The notes beneath the pieces are model-generated. The model was not told the DNA's origin, searched no databases, and worked only from the letters and a program-made list of their open reading frames with translations. Shown one piece after another: positions 22,172 through 33,800 of a DNA stretch of 64,000 bases. The position numbers and the translations under genes are program-made. Numbering within the stretch: position 1 is the first letter of the stretch; each line of letters opens with the position of its first letter. This DNA is from Siphonodentalium dalli. Taxonomy: Eukaryota; Mollusca; Scaphopoda; Gadilida; Siphonodentaliidae. The stretch is taken from assembly GCA_032622095.1 (NCBI GenBank), contig CP136067.1:194830052-194894051 (forward strand), read 5' to 3'.

Positions 22172-22689
22172 ATAGATAAGATAAGATAAGTTTAATAGGC
22201 AAAACATCCTTATAAGGACAGTATGCAAACATATTAATATATAGTTGTACATTGAACAATACAATAAATGATATAATAATAGATGGTAATATATAACCAT
22301 TTAAGTAAAGCTGAATGTGCATAGGGTCGTCTCGTCTTCATTTATTCATTGCTTATGAGGCGATGCTCATCGCGTGCGGAAAATAATTTTCGGATTATAT
22401 GACAAATTGATGTGCATGAATTTGAAATATCGTTGGATAGGATTTTGACAAGCTGTTCAGTTTGTGTCATGTTTTCAAAGTCTGGGAACTGTGTCTTCAT
22501 AAGAGTTATTAGTTCGAGCCGCGGTGTGCGGTAAGCACTACATTCCAAAAGAAAGTGTTTTTCACCTTCAATAGCATCATCGGAACAAAATATACATAGT
22601 CTTTGTTCCAATGCCGTCGGTGGTTGGGTGTGGCGTCCCTTTTCAATAGCCAGTTTATGATTACTTATACAATGTGGAATATGTAACAT
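22172..22689 (-). pseudogene. LINE 3' fragment with zinc motif
   Basis: An open stretch at 22342-22689 encodes a LINE C-terminal piece (SNHKLAIEKGRH..., then C-x2-C-x9-H-x4-C) like that of the 12287-13612 element but clearly different in sequence. The 3' end carries GATAA-type repeats (22175-22190) as a tail. Strongly 5'-truncated, with no RT catalytic residues. Confidence 0.8.
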
Positions 22690-22810
22690 CAGATGTATGT
22701 ATCATATTTTTGGGAGACTATAATAATCAGACCTATATTTTCATGTGGAATATGTAACATCAGATGTATGTATTATATTTTGCGGAGAGTATAATAAAGC
22801 AGACCCATCT
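22669..22810. repeat. Two ~71-bp tandem units
   Basis: ATGTGGAATATGTAACATCA starts both units (22671 and 22743), followed by GATGTATGTAT and AGTATAATAA-like words. Confidence 0.8.
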
Positions 22811-22845
22811 TTAAAAAAAATAAAATATTTAAATGTAAAAAATAA

Positions 22846-23501
22846 AGAGTGTGCGATAAGCAAAACAGTCAACACACTAATTGAACTTTGGTTAAAACTA
22901 TACTATATGTGACCCACCATATCAAATCCAGTCGTAAGTTGGGATTTTTTTACCCTGTGCCAATGCATTCTCTTATATATGCGAGTCGACCATAGGTCGC
23001 CTCGCATATATAAGAGAATGCATTGGCCTAACAATTTTTTTAAATTTTTTTTAAATAAATGTTTCTTACAATTTTTAGGACATAAAATAAAAAAACATCC
23101 ATTACCCTGCAGGGAGCCCCACACATATATAGAAGCATATAGAAGAGTGTCGTTTGCTCATGTTTGTCTGGGGCTCTGTATGGGTGAAATTATAAAATTG
23201 TTAAAGAATACAAGAAAAAATTATTAAAATTGTAAAAAATTGTTAGGCCAATGCATTCTCTTATATATGCGAGGCTACCTATGGTCGACTCGCATATATA
23301 AGAGAATGCATTGGCACAGGGTAAAAAAAATCCCGACTTACGACTGGATTTGATATGGCGGGTCACATGTTGTTTCCAACATACCGTTATAGAGCTCGCT
23401 AATCCTCGCCACACAATATCTCGGTGTTGAATGTGTCACCGTGAATCACTTTCACAAAAACAATCACCACAGTGTTGAGTGTTTTGCTTATCGCACACTC
23501 T
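22846..23501. mobile_element. Nested-palindrome MITE (three layers of inverted repeats)
   Basis: The outer inverted repeat starts AGAGTGTGCGATAAGC (22846 and 23501 inverted). A middle pair (about 22908-22966 and 23312-23370) shares TCAAATCCAGTCGTAAGT. Two inner hairpins (about 22963-23032 and 23248-23314) each have a stem containing GCATTCTCTTATATATGCGA. Non-coding. Confidence 0.85.
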
Positions 23502-24450
23502 GTATGTGCTGTATATAAACAAACGCTCGGATCGCACAACTGTGTTTGTGGATAATATCGTATTCATACTATCATTATAATATACTATTATTATATTTTT
23601 GAGGAAATGTTCATATTTTGGTAACTTTTATTTCTAAATTATTACATACAACCAAGGTCATTCGTGCCTTTAACTATAGCACATTATGTTCACCACTGTT
23701 CTTTTCATCAAACATTGATTTTGTAAATTCAGCGACGGGTTTGTGTTTTCTGTTGTGTGCGTTTGCCTTCATCCCCTCCAACATGTCACTATACGCCACT
23801 TATTTCGGGGCACATCCATTTTAATCATAAACCACATGGGGAGTCGTAAAGCGCGCCGTTTATCATCGCGCGGAAAACTACCAAATTTAGTCTATTTATC
23901 CGAGCAATGCTATCGATATCGGCAGGGGTGGTTCGGCGAATAATTGTTCTTTAAAATAATACCACAAACACCCTTCAATTCCATTCCTCTCTATGTATAT
24001 TTTTTTCTCAAGATGGCAATTGCTCTGAGTTGAAGCGTCTCAGAACTGAATGGCCGATTAGACAGTAAATTTCATCGCTCCAGTCTTTGAAATAAAAAAA
24101 TCGGTAGAAATATATAAACCGCCTATCGGCCTGTATTGTAGAATTTGACCACAAAGAGGCTTATTATAGGTCCTACAATCAGTTTAAGTTATAAACACCG
24201 ATGCGCAGATTTTTTTTTTATATATTATTTCTTTTGTAATTCGACTAGGTTTTCATTGATATCGTGGTGAAAAAACGTCCATATTTTGGTTTCAGAAACC
24301 CACTAGAATAGTCCGGTTTTAATATGCGTGGTATAATTTCCCATCCAAACAGGTTCTACTCGAACGATGATTCCTCTTCGTTGCCTTACTGGCAAAAAAT
24401 TTCAGGTGAGATTTATTTTTGTTGACAGATGACGATATATGTACTTTTAC
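23502..24450. other. Gene-free stretch
   Basis: No coding or repeat structure was recognised. Confidence 0.4.
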
Positions 24451-24451
24451 A

Positions 24452-24800
24452 TAATCTATACTAATAAAACTCAATTTTGTTTGTTCGTTTGTTTGTTTGT
24501 CTGCCTGTCGGGCTATGGGCGACCAAACGACTGGATCCTCTGAGCTGAAAATGTTTACACAGGGCTCAATTGACCCGGGTAGTGTCCTGGGACAAGTGCC
24601 GTTGACGTCAGATGTCTTAAAAGTGAGCTAATAATTAATTTAACTAAATAACTAATATATACACAAACGGCTATCAAACGGCTGGACAATCGGAGCTGAT
24701 AATTTGTACACAGGAGTCAATTGACCCTGGGAATATCGGGATTCCGATATGACGTCATTGACATCAGATGTCTTAAAAGACCTCTAATAATAACTTCATT
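24452..24800 (+). mobile_element. Helitron-like element, 5' end
   Basis: It begins TCTATACTAATAAAACTC, a start typical of non-autonomous Helitrons in bivalves, followed by a GTTT-rich run. Two related blocks (CAAACG..CTGGA.., CAATTGACCC.GGG, GTCAGATGTCTTAAAAG) are about 150 bp apart. The 3' end was not identified. Confidence 0.5.
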
Positions 24801-25500
24801 TCAACCCACTTTTTCGGACCACCAAAAGTTTGCAATAATGGTAATTCTTTCTGTATTGATAAGAACAATATGAACTGAGCCACACATAGGCAATTTTAAT
24901 CCTAAAACATACGAACTAAGAACACGTAAGAAATCCTTACCAAATGTCCTTATGGCAGTGATATATCAGCGGAGCCATGGGAGATAACTCTGCCTGGAGT
25001 TTGATTATCACCCTGAAGTTGTTTCGGGAAGTTTCCGTTTATTTTCGGACCTATTTGGGAGGCATTTTTTACCCGGATTTGTTTTTTCACCAGAAATTTC
25101 GTCTCACCTTACTAAATACGTTGCCACGGTCATTTGCCAACGGCACCCCCGAACTTGTTCGCTTAAGGAATAAGGAATAAATAACGGAATTCACGCTGCT
25201 TACTCAAACTATGAAACTGTGCCCAAAACAAAACACGAGACTATATACCTCTACTATACTGAATGAGTCAATATAACTTGATTTGTATGGACATGTATCC
25301 TGCAATCTATTATTCTCGGAAATATAATAGATTTAAAATGTTCCGGTCTAACGTTTGACATATTACGTCATCCCAGACCGAACCATGACTCTCCCTGATG
25401 TGCCAAAATTACACTAATCTGAAGGACTAATCCCATTGTCAGTCTGTCAGATTTTAAGAAAATTCGGGACCTGAACATTGTAATGAAAGCAGAATACGTT
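24801..25500. other. Gene-free stretch
   Basis: Only short chance reading frames were seen. Confidence 0.4.
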
Positions 25501-25505
25501 TGCAT

Positions 25506-25970
25506 TGAGGTTAGAAGGAACTAAAGAAGTAGAATTACGTCCCTTTCGTTTTTAAAGGGTATCTCGAATACGAGTTATAAAATTTCCGGCGCGCGATTGG
25601 CGTATAATATGTCAAATAAATTTACAAATTCAAGAAATATAATACCCATACCCGGTAGCATGTATGTGGCGTTTCCAAGTCTGAAATGCGTTCGTGTCCA
25701 AACAATGGCGGGAGATTGTGACTGTGTATTGGCTTTCGTCAGACTGTCAAATTCTGTGCAAAAAGTTGGGTAGTGTGGAAACGTATGTTGGTTTTTGAAA
25801 AAGGCATGGCTCGAAAGGTAGTCCTCTGTGCGAACAGATGCCGAAAGGGTTGGTCTTCACTTCACGAAGGCATTCATCGTGCACTTCGGAACTCGAGGAT
25901 TTAACGTGGGCGTGGTCAAACGTTAACAATGTGGTCTATATGGAAAACATTTAGTTCCTTCTAACCTTGA
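25506..25970. mobile_element. Possible MITE with short inverted ends
   Basis: GAGGTTAGAAGGAACTAAA at the left is matched by an inverted TTTAGTTCCTTCTAACCTTG at about 25950-25969. No target duplication was assigned. Confidence 0.45.
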
Positions 25971-26654
25971 GGCCTGTGGAAAATATCTACACCGTTGTAA
26001 CCGACGATATTGCATCGGTAACAGTTCACATTTGCCGACGATGGTTCTGCAAAACACGTGAACATACATGATACATTTTTACTTCCTGCAACCTTGGAAC
26101 TACATGTATTATTATAGATACCGTACTAAGTATACTGTTGTTAAACGCCCATTAAGACCATGTTTGCGGACAATGTTTACTGATATAACTGCCACCCACT
26201 ATACATTAGGAACATTGTCATCAAAATTGACCTATGTTTTCTTTCTGAGTTATTATATTGAGTATGTACCGATCGCCTGGGTTTAATGGTGTCCCCACTA
26301 ACAAGCTAATGGACTCCATTCGCGTGTAACTCAGTCACAATGAGTTTTCTCGGATAATATCCAATACTTGACCAGGCCACATATAGTGTGTTCAATATAT
26401 GTGTAATGTCTCGTTCCCATAGAGACAGGAATAGAACACATCAGTTAGCGCATAGACTTGTCGATAAAAGGTTTGACCTAGAAAAAATTGGACTTAAATG
26501 GATTAAGTTTTTTTTTTTTTATTAAATTTTGAAGAGGAATGTATCCTCTATAACATCGATATTCCGCTAAAATCCGCTTTGAGCCATTTTCCGTCCTTGG
26601 GGAGTAGGTTTTTCTGCAATACACCCTGTCACTAAATCGCGGCCATATTGGATC

Positions 26655-26742
26655 CACCAGGTCCGGTTCCGTGGTTTCAGTGCTACACTTCAAAGTGCTC
26701 CAAAACTTTGACCAGTAGCACTAAAACCACGGAACCGGGTCT
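26655..26742. repeat. Hairpin with ~25-bp arms
   Basis: CCGGTTCCGTGGTTTCAGTG is followed, after about 35 bases, by an inverted match with one or two changes (CACTAAAACCACGGAACCGG). Probably a foldback remnant. Confidence 0.75.
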
Positions 26743-26946
26743 CGAAGAATCCAATACTTTGCAGAAAACGTAGTACGTTTCGCGTATATGTGGCTTTAGT
26801 GAATATATATAAGTAAATATACGTTACATGTATAAAGACAGTCTCTGCCACAGAGTATGTATGCAGTTTTGGTTAAGTTGAGAACTTATATAAGACAGCT
26901 CTATATGGTACTCCTTTGTATTTTTGATAAATTGCGTTCATGATAT

Positions 26947-27060
26947 ACTACCATGAATTATTGTGATAAAAGCGAAATATTCGTGTTTCATCACTTGACC
27001 GGAGGCAACTATGATTAAGACACGGACAATAAGATCTACATATTTTACCAGTACTATTAT
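26947..27060. repeat. Dispersed repeat, copy 1
   Basis: Shares TCGTGTTTCATCACTTGACC and GGAGGCAACTATGA with 30172-30297 in the same orientation. Confidence 0.8.
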
Positions 27061-27578
27061 TTATCATATGACTCAATCATTATTTACGTTGGAAAGTATG
27101 TCATAAATCAATTTCATATGAACTACTAGTTCATATCACCTTCCGATAATTTGATTGGTTTGTTGACAAAAAGTGTGTTCTGATTGGCTGAATGGCAGCC
27201 TGAGCCGAGCCGCATCTCTAACTAAATGCATGTCAAATTCGTGCGCGTCAATCAACGCGATGCCGAAATTCTCGCAATTATAATCTTGAAATATATAGTT
27301 TTTGACATTGTTATACGATAAATAGAATATGTAATTCGCATTTATCTAATAAACATACGATATAATGTCACAAACTGAGAACAGAATGGCGCACTATATC
27401 TTCGCGTGCATATTATTTCTGCTAGTTCACCAGGTGTAATTGGGCTTCCGGTGCAATGAAGTGACGTCACATTAACCTTTTGCTGCCGATGTCATATAGC
27501 TATTTAGTGATTTGTGTGCGTTTTGGACAACATAATCAATTTATAGGTGTCATATGATAAATAGAATATGTAATTCGT

Positions 27579-27693
27579 GTTTCTCTCATATGATATTTAT
27601 GAAACTCGTCACGAATTTTCAGTTTTCTCTCGCCGGAGGCTCGAGAAACTGAAAATTCTTAGACTCGTTTCATAAATATCATATGAGAGAAAC
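27579..27693. repeat. 115-bp near-perfect palindrome
   Basis: Arms of about 50 bp start GTTTCTCTCATATGATATTT and end in the inverse sequence. The centre also pairs (TTTTCAGTTTTCTC / GAGAAACTGAAAA). A related single arm lies near 27545. Would fold into a cruciform or long hairpin. Confidence 0.85.
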
Positions 27694-27699
27694 ACTCAT

Positions 27700-28210
27700 T
27701 TCATATCCTCTATATATGAATAGCTCTCATACTCTTCTATTGTAGTGAATTTTGAGAGATTTGATGTTGTAGATATAGAAATAAATGATGATCGATCACA
27801 TTCGTGAGACTTCTCTAAGTACATATAGTTTTGTTTCTAGACAAGATCACAGAATCATTTAGAATGATTGGGTTTCTTATCCGTGAGACACTAATGAGCG
27901 TTCGTTGATAGTCTATCCCTGATGTTGTATAAATAAAATGCGTTTGTCTTACTACTATGTGAACATTTGAAAACCATTGCAAATCGTAATGAATGTTGGA
28001 AGGGTTATTTAAGGTATGTAAGATTCGATCGATATGGTCCTAATACCAAAATACGCACATTTATAGAAAAACATCCCTTGGTTTTGGGTTATCTGTGGAC
28101 CGGATGATGGTCGACTATAGCCGCGGTATTGATCACAGCGCTATTAGAGACCTTTCGCAAAATCACGAATTACGGATATGGAAAATATCCTGCCAGTTAC
28201 GGCCAAAATA
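27700..28210. other. Gene-free stretch
   Basis: Nothing recognised. Confidence 0.4.
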
Positions 28211-28211
28211 C

Positions 28212-28894
28212 GTTTTTCAATGAATTAATTGTGCCTTCCTAATTTACTGGCTTTTTTAATTAAATTTTTTAATTAATTTTTTTATTTAATTTTTTGTTTT
28301 TCAGTGAGTTAATTGTGCCTTTTTAATTTACTGGCTTTTTAAATTTTTTTTTTTTTTCAATTTGACCCGATTTGACCTTGAATTGATCATTTTCAAGGTC
28401 AAGGTCAGGTCGGGGTCACAATTTAACCCGTCCATGACACTTCCCGTAGGTAGCAAGTTTGAGCTCAATCGGTTCGAGTCTAAAAGGACACACACATATA
28501 TATCATGTGTGGGTACCCGTTTCAAGGTGAAGTTCTCCTCGGGCGGAAAAACTGACCCGATGATAATCTCCCCCGTTCCTAGGAAGCCCTAAGTACGTCA
28601 CACAACACGCTCATGTCTGGATACAGTATTACACGCACACGCCCAGACCCAGACGTAAGAATCACATTACACACATATATATGCTCTTTATCAACAACAC
28701 TGCGGATACGAACGCTCTTTAACTGTCAACGCGATTAACTCCGCAGTGCCATTTTGTGACTGTGAGAGGAGAACGGGTGCTCTGTGCTTCTCCAAAACGC
28801 CGCGACGACCATTCCCGTGGGTTTTTACCCTTAGATGGGAAGTTTGAGCCCAATCGGTCCAGCCGTTTTCGAGTCTATAAAGGACAAACACATA
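28212..28894 (-). mobile_element. Helentron-like element, inverted copy
   Basis: This is the reverse complement of much of 13930-14560, including the AAGGTCAAGGTCA word and the CGTCGCG..TTTTGGAGAAGC-type block. It lacks both clean ends and abuts the forward element at 28895. Confidence 0.75.
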
Positions 28895-29526
28895 TCTCAT
28901 ATATATTTTGAAGACCTCTGTCTGTCTGTCTGTCTGTTTGATTGTATGTTTGTCATTAATACAAATCTACGATTCTCGACCGATCGGGACGAAACTTGGT
29001 ACGTGTGTGTAGTTTGACCAGGCGGTGGACGTTGTCGTATTGGCGAGCCCGTGCGGCGCCCGCTTCGCGCATGCGCAGACGAGATCTCGGAAACGGATGG
29101 AGCTATCGACTTGAAATTTCCTATGTGAATGTATCTTGCCCCGGATACGAATTTTATCGGGTCGCCGAGCCCGTGCGACGCCAGCTTCGCGCATGCGCAG
29201 ACGAGATCTCGGAAACGGATGGAGCTATCGACTTGAAATTTGGTTTGTGAACGTATCTTGCCCCGGATACGAATTTGATCGGGTCATCGAGCCCGTGCGA
29301 CGCCAGCTTCGCGCATGCGCAGACGAGATCTCGGAAACGGGTTGAGCTATCGACTTGAAATTTCCTATGTGAATGCATCTTGCCCCGGATACGAATTTTA
29401 TCGGGTCGCCGAGCCCGTGCGACGTCAGCTTCGCGCATGCGCAGACCAGATCTCGGAAACGGGTGGGGCTGTCGACTTGAAATTTGGTTTTTGAATAGCC
29501 CGGATAACGTCGGGCTCATCGGCTAG
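28895..29526 (+). mobile_element. Helentron-like element with four 122-bp units
   Basis: It starts TCTCATATATATTTTGAAG and ends ..AGCCCGGATAACGTCGGGCT-CATCGG-CTAG, a 3' hairpin followed by CTAG. GAGCCCGTGCG recurs at 29045, 29167, 29289 and 29411, a period of exactly 122 bp. Each unit contains CGCGCATGCGCAGA. No coding capacity. Confidence 0.85.
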
Positions 29527-29564
29527 TCTATTATATATTTTGGAAGATCTGTGTGTTTGTGTGT

Positions 29565-29635
<71 letters not shown>

Positions 29636-29850
29636 CGCGATGGACTCGAACACGACTGGACCGATTTCGACCAAACTTGGTACGGACACGTAATTCGACC
29701 CGGGAACGAACATGGGCCTATTGATTTTCAGATCCGAGGTCAACTTTTCACGTGCCGAGGTCAAATCTGTTTTTACGCTGTGTTACGGGACTTTCATTTG
29801 AGTTCGGTGCTTACAAATCGATTCGAAACAGCGCGAATAATAAAACGCCA
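29527..29850 (+). mobile_element. Helentron-like element joined to the preceding one
   Basis: It begins TCTATTATATATTTTGG directly after the CTAG at 29523-29526. A long (GT)n run lies at 29553-29634. The sequence from TTCGCGATGGACTCGAACAC to CAGCGCGAATAATAAAA is shared with 32465-32682. The 3' hairpin and CTAG are missing. Confidence 0.75.
29553..29634. repeat. (GT)n microsatellite
   Basis: Nearly pure GT run inside the Helentron-like element at 29527; shorter versions sit at the same place in the copies at 32413 and 33183. Confidence 0.95.
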
Positions 29851-30171
29851 AGTGTACTCCAGGGTCGTGTAAGGACTCAATCGGTATGCATAATAAAGAG
29901 AGTTGCTTGACAACTTTTGCATATATAACATTGCAATGTAGTTGTCTCTTGAACAAGAACAGCCCAACTCTTAGAATCCAGGAGTCTGTCCTTCATTCTT
30001 TTTGTTGACGTTTCTTCATGTTTCTCGGGTCAAGCATATCCTCCCCGTGTTGCACTTGCACATATATTTTTGAGGGCCTATTGAAGGCGATAGTGTTCGC
30101 TACTTTCCATTGTGCTGTGGTGTCTTATGCAGGTTGTATATAGTTCATACTCGACAAGTTTTTATAAGTGT

Positions 30172-30297
30172 ATACCACCAGCATGCATTATTGTGATATA
30201 AGCGAAAAATTCGTGTTTCATCACTTGACCGGAGGCAACTATGACTACTATTTTAAGACACGGGCAATAGGATCTACACATATTAATCAGAACTATA
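30172..30297. repeat. Dispersed repeat, copy 2
   Basis: Second copy of 26947-27060, with a small internal insertion. The interval 29851-30171 shows nothing recognisable. Confidence 0.8.
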
Positions 30298-30329
30298 TGA
30301 ATAGCTATCATTCTGTTCTGTATGCGCAT

Positions 30330-30850
30330 TTCCAGCTCATATATGGACAGCATCAGTTATATAGGGCCATTGCAATGCCAATTAATTTATTACCAGCTCA
30401 TACAATCACATCATTATTTATATAGGGCCCCAGTAATGCAAATTAATGCATTTAATTACCAGCTCACACAAGAGCAACATCAGTTATATAGGGCCCCATT
30501 AATGCATTACCAGCTCATACAAGATAAACGAGATAAAACAAAGTATAGCAAGATATTATCTCGTTTAAACGAGATAAAAAAAAGTATGGCAAGATATTAT
30601 CTCGTTTAAACGAAATGCATTACTGGGGGCCTATATAACTGATGCTGCTCTTGAATGAGCTGGCAATTCATTAATGGGACCCTATATAACTGATGCTGCT
30701 CTTGTGTATATAACTGATGCTGCCCGTCTATGAGCTAGTAATGCATTACTGTGGCCCTATATAACTGATGCTTCTCTTGTGTGAACTGATAATGCGTCAC
30801 TGGAACATTATATAACTGATGCTGCTTTTGTAGGAGCTGGTAATGTTTTC
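30330..30850. repeat. Inverted repeat built of ~60-bp tandem units
   Basis: The left arm (about 30340-30520) repeats CAGTTATATAGGGCC with ATTACCAGCTCA. The right arm (30612-30850) repeats the inverse GGCCCTATATAACTGATGCT with GAGCTGGTAAT. The centre (30520-30612) has two ~43-bp units, each a hairpin with CGAGATAA/TTATCTCG arms, joined by GTTTAAAC palindromes. It may be a transposon with tandem-repeat termini. Confidence 0.8.
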
Positions 30851-31655
30851 ATTCTGGACCTACCCAGAGTAGATTCTGCCCCCTCCCCTGGTTAGTGGCC
30901 ACAATTAGACTACTGATCCATATAGAATAGACTACGATCCAGGCATGTGAGGAAACATTTGGGACACTTGAGAGGGTGCAAATGGAATTACGAAATGTGT
31001 GATTCGGTATGGTTCAAGAGGAGGGGTTCAGTTGAAAATTACAAAGCATAAATTAGGAGACATGATCATTCTAGATTACGAATATCGACTTGTTGTATAA
31101 AGCATATAGTATAAAGTGCCCATTCAGAGAAATAGAAGGTCAAAGTAGAACAAAGGAGCTGGGTTTTAAGAATCAGTAATGGGGGTGAACACATTTAATA
31201 GTCACCACAATTGTACACAATTGAACAAATATGTCACTTAGTGGCGTAACTTCTATTTCCCTTACATATAAGCTTAATAATCGAACCACGGCATGGGTAG
31301 TTCGTGTACGATATATATGAATAAATATACTAAGCAAGTATGTCGAAGTGGATTAACGCCAATAGTTTAGCACGAAAGATTCTGGACGCCTGCCGATTCT
31401 TCAGTTCCAGAACGGATGGCATTCTGGTCACAACATTAATATTTAAAATAGATCGATTCGTTACTGAGTGTAAGCGTCATAAGAGTAAACTCCAACTGTT
31501 TCCAACTTGTGGTAATTGTTTTGTCTCTTCTGTAAATCGAAAAGATATCTTTGTTACCTTTTCGATTATGGTCGACATTAATGATATTATTGGTAACAAA
31601 TAATGGCATGTATGTTGCGAGGTCGTACATATACACACTTGGATTCCAAATAAAC
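30851..31655. other. Gene-free stretch
   Basis: An 87-codon frame at 31340-31603 has no recognisable domain and is most likely chance. Nothing else recognised. Confidence 0.4.
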
Positions 31656-31659
31656 AAAA

Positions 31660-31938
31660 TAGTCCAGGAGATATTCGTCGACCTCTGCACCCCCAAGACT
31701 TAACTTAACTTTCGTAATATCTCCTCTTTTTGTTTTCGGTTGTCAAGAAAAAAAGTGGCCGCAGAGATTCCAGACAAGATGGCGTCCATCATGGCGACCA
31801 TTTTTTGTATGTGCACCAGGTCTCTTTGATCGCCGTTATAGTAAAGATGATATCACACGCGGTCTTGTTTTCCGCTCGATTCGTTATGCTAATATACAAC
31901 CCTTACAAATTAGCCAAAAATCCGACACCAAAATCCTA
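31660..31938 (+). repeat. Long inverted-repeat family, left member
   Basis: It matches 39163-39455 in inverse orientation with moderate divergence, including AAGATGGCGTCCATCATGGC, GCACCAGGTCTCTTTGATCG and AATTAGCCAAAAATCCGACA. It could be one end of a large transposon or simply an inverted copy. Confidence 0.75.
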
Positions 31939-32412
31939 CGGGAAGTGTCATATATATGAGTGTGTCCTTTATAGACTCGAACCGATTGAGCTCAAACTTG
32001 CTGAATATTGACTGGGAAATTCCAGGGAATGCCGATTGAGCTCAAACTTGCTACCTACGGGAAGTGTCATATATATGTGTGTGCCCTTTATAGACTCGAA
32101 CCGATTGAGCTCAAACTTGCTAAATACGGGAAGTGTCATGGACGGGTTCATTGAAAAACAAATAAAAACAAAAAATGGGGTAAAATTGAAAAACAAAAAA
32201 TTCAATTAAAAAATTAAAAAGGCACAATTAACTCATTGAAAAACAAAATAATTAACTCATTGAAAAACAAAAAATTAAATTAAAATTGTCATGTTTCTGA
32301 CTATTGCCGAAATTTGCTGCAAATGCAGCACAAGTGTCTCGGAACCTGTTGCAATTGCTTTTTCGAACAAAGCCATGGGACGAATGGTGCCAGTGGCGGG
32401 CTAACCTGCTAG
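31939..32412 (+). mobile_element. Helentron-like element, 5' truncated
   Basis: Three short units with CTCGAACCGATTGAGCTC precede an AT-rich stretch and a 3' end GTGCCAGTGGCGGGCTAACC-TGCTAG. Confidence 0.7.
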
Positions 32413-32690
32413 TCTATTATATATTTTGGAAGATCTGTGTGCTTGTGTGTGTGTGTGTGTGTGTGTGTTCGCGATGGACTCGAACACGGCTGGACCGATT
32501 TCGACCAAACTTGGTACGGACACGTAATTCGACCCTGGAACGAACATGGGCCTATTGATTTTCAGATCCGAGGTCAACTTTTCACGTGCCGAGGTCAAAT
32601 CTGTTTTTACGCTGTGTTACGGGACTTTCATTTGAGTTCGGTGCTTACAAATCGATTCGAAACAGCGCGAATAATAAAATGCCAGTCATA
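32413..32690 (+). mobile_element. Helentron-like element joined to the preceding CTAG
   Basis: TCTATTATATATTTTGG starts immediately after CTAG at 32409-32412. Nearly identical to 29527-29850 but with a shorter (GT)n. Confidence 0.75.
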
Positions 32691-33060
32691 ATAATGACAC
32701 TGTGAGAATCTTTCGTGTTTCCTCTTTCCAACGATATATAATGCGTATGTATCCGTTTTAGTTATCTGCCTCAATTATCAAGAAGAAGTGGTACTATCTT
32801 CCATCAGGATAAAAACAATGCGTAACTTCTATGACGTCGTTAGAGGTCATAACGTTAGATCACGTTAACGCTTAACCGGCCGATGCATTTGACTGTTTCA
32901 GACGTCGGGCACCGATGGTAATTTATCTTTACGTTGAAACTTGATAATTAATGAGCGTGTGTATATGAGGCGCGTTTATCTACTTGAGTTGAAATCAAAT
33001 CGAGTTAAACTGGCGGATTTTTACGGACGAAATTTGATGCATAGGGTATCCGCTGGGCCG
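32691..33060. other. Gene-free stretch
   Basis: Part (about 32920-33060) resembles 33810-33980 (CTTTACGTTGAAAC/GCTTGATAATTAA, TTTTTACGGACGAAATTTGA), so it is probably Helentron-like sequence. Confidence 0.5.
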
Positions 33061-33164
33061 ATTTCCACCATTTTTGGGGTGTTGCTGTTTGACCCCACCT
33101 GACCTTGACCTTCAAAATGGTCAATTCAAGGTCAAAGCCCGGACGAAGTCGGGTCACCTTCTAG
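33061..33164 (+). mobile_element. Helentron-like 3' end
   Basis: Contains TGACCTTGACCTT, then a CCCGGACGAAGTCGGG hairpin, TCACCTT and CTAG at 33161-33164, followed by a (TA)n run. Confidence 0.75.
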
Positions 33165-33182
33165 TATATATATATATATATA

Positions 33183-33360
33183 TCTATTATATATTTTGGA
33201 AGATCTGTGTGTGTGTGTGTGTTCGCGATGGACTCGAACACGGCTGGACCGATTTCGACCAAACTTGGTACGGACACGTAATGCGACCCGGGAACGAACA
33301 TGAGCCCGTCCATTTGTCACCTTGACCTTCAAAACTCATATCTCGGGATCCGCAGTGCTA
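33183..33360 (+). mobile_element. Helentron-like 5' end
   Basis: Starts TCTATTATATATTTTGG after the (TA)n run, with a short (GT)n and the TTCGCGATGGACTCGAACAC block. The 3' part is lost. Confidence 0.7.
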
Positions 33361-33800
33361 ACACGCCGGAATTTAGCACTGCGATGCAGGGAGGATAACT
33401 CTATATTCATACGTTGACGAACGTAACCAATTTGCAGGCAATTACGCATCGTGTATTTTCCCCAAAATTATAACATTTACAATATATATTGTCAATTTGC
33501 AGGCTATTAAGAATCGTGTATCTATCCCAAAATAAATCATTTACAATTTCTGATATATAAATTTTGTTACAGCTGATATTCTTAGGTCCATTGTCGATAG
33601 ATTTATTTTTTGTATATTTACACCACGCATAGGCTCAAGTTGTTTACATTTACCCCGCGGGTCTGGAATATCATATAAGAATCCATTTAGCTGAAATGCT
33701 ATTTCGCTGTTGGAATCTACCGGTGGCCCCAAACCGTCAATGCCAACAACATCGACATTGTTCAACTTTGACGGCGAGAAAATAATTAGTTAAAATTTAC
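33361..33800. other. Gene-free stretch
   Basis: Two AATTTGCAGGC..TTA(C/A)G(C/A)ATCGTGTAT blocks at about 33429 and 33493 form a short tandem repeat. No gene. Confidence 0.5.

Noticed and set aside
29540-29872. 110-codon reading frame through the (GT)n run, and its minus-strand counterpart
   Set aside because: It is produced by the dinucleotide repeat and non-coding Helentron-like sequence.
31340-31603. 87-codon ATG-started frame
   Set aside because: No domain, no splice or regulatory context and AT-rich surroundings.
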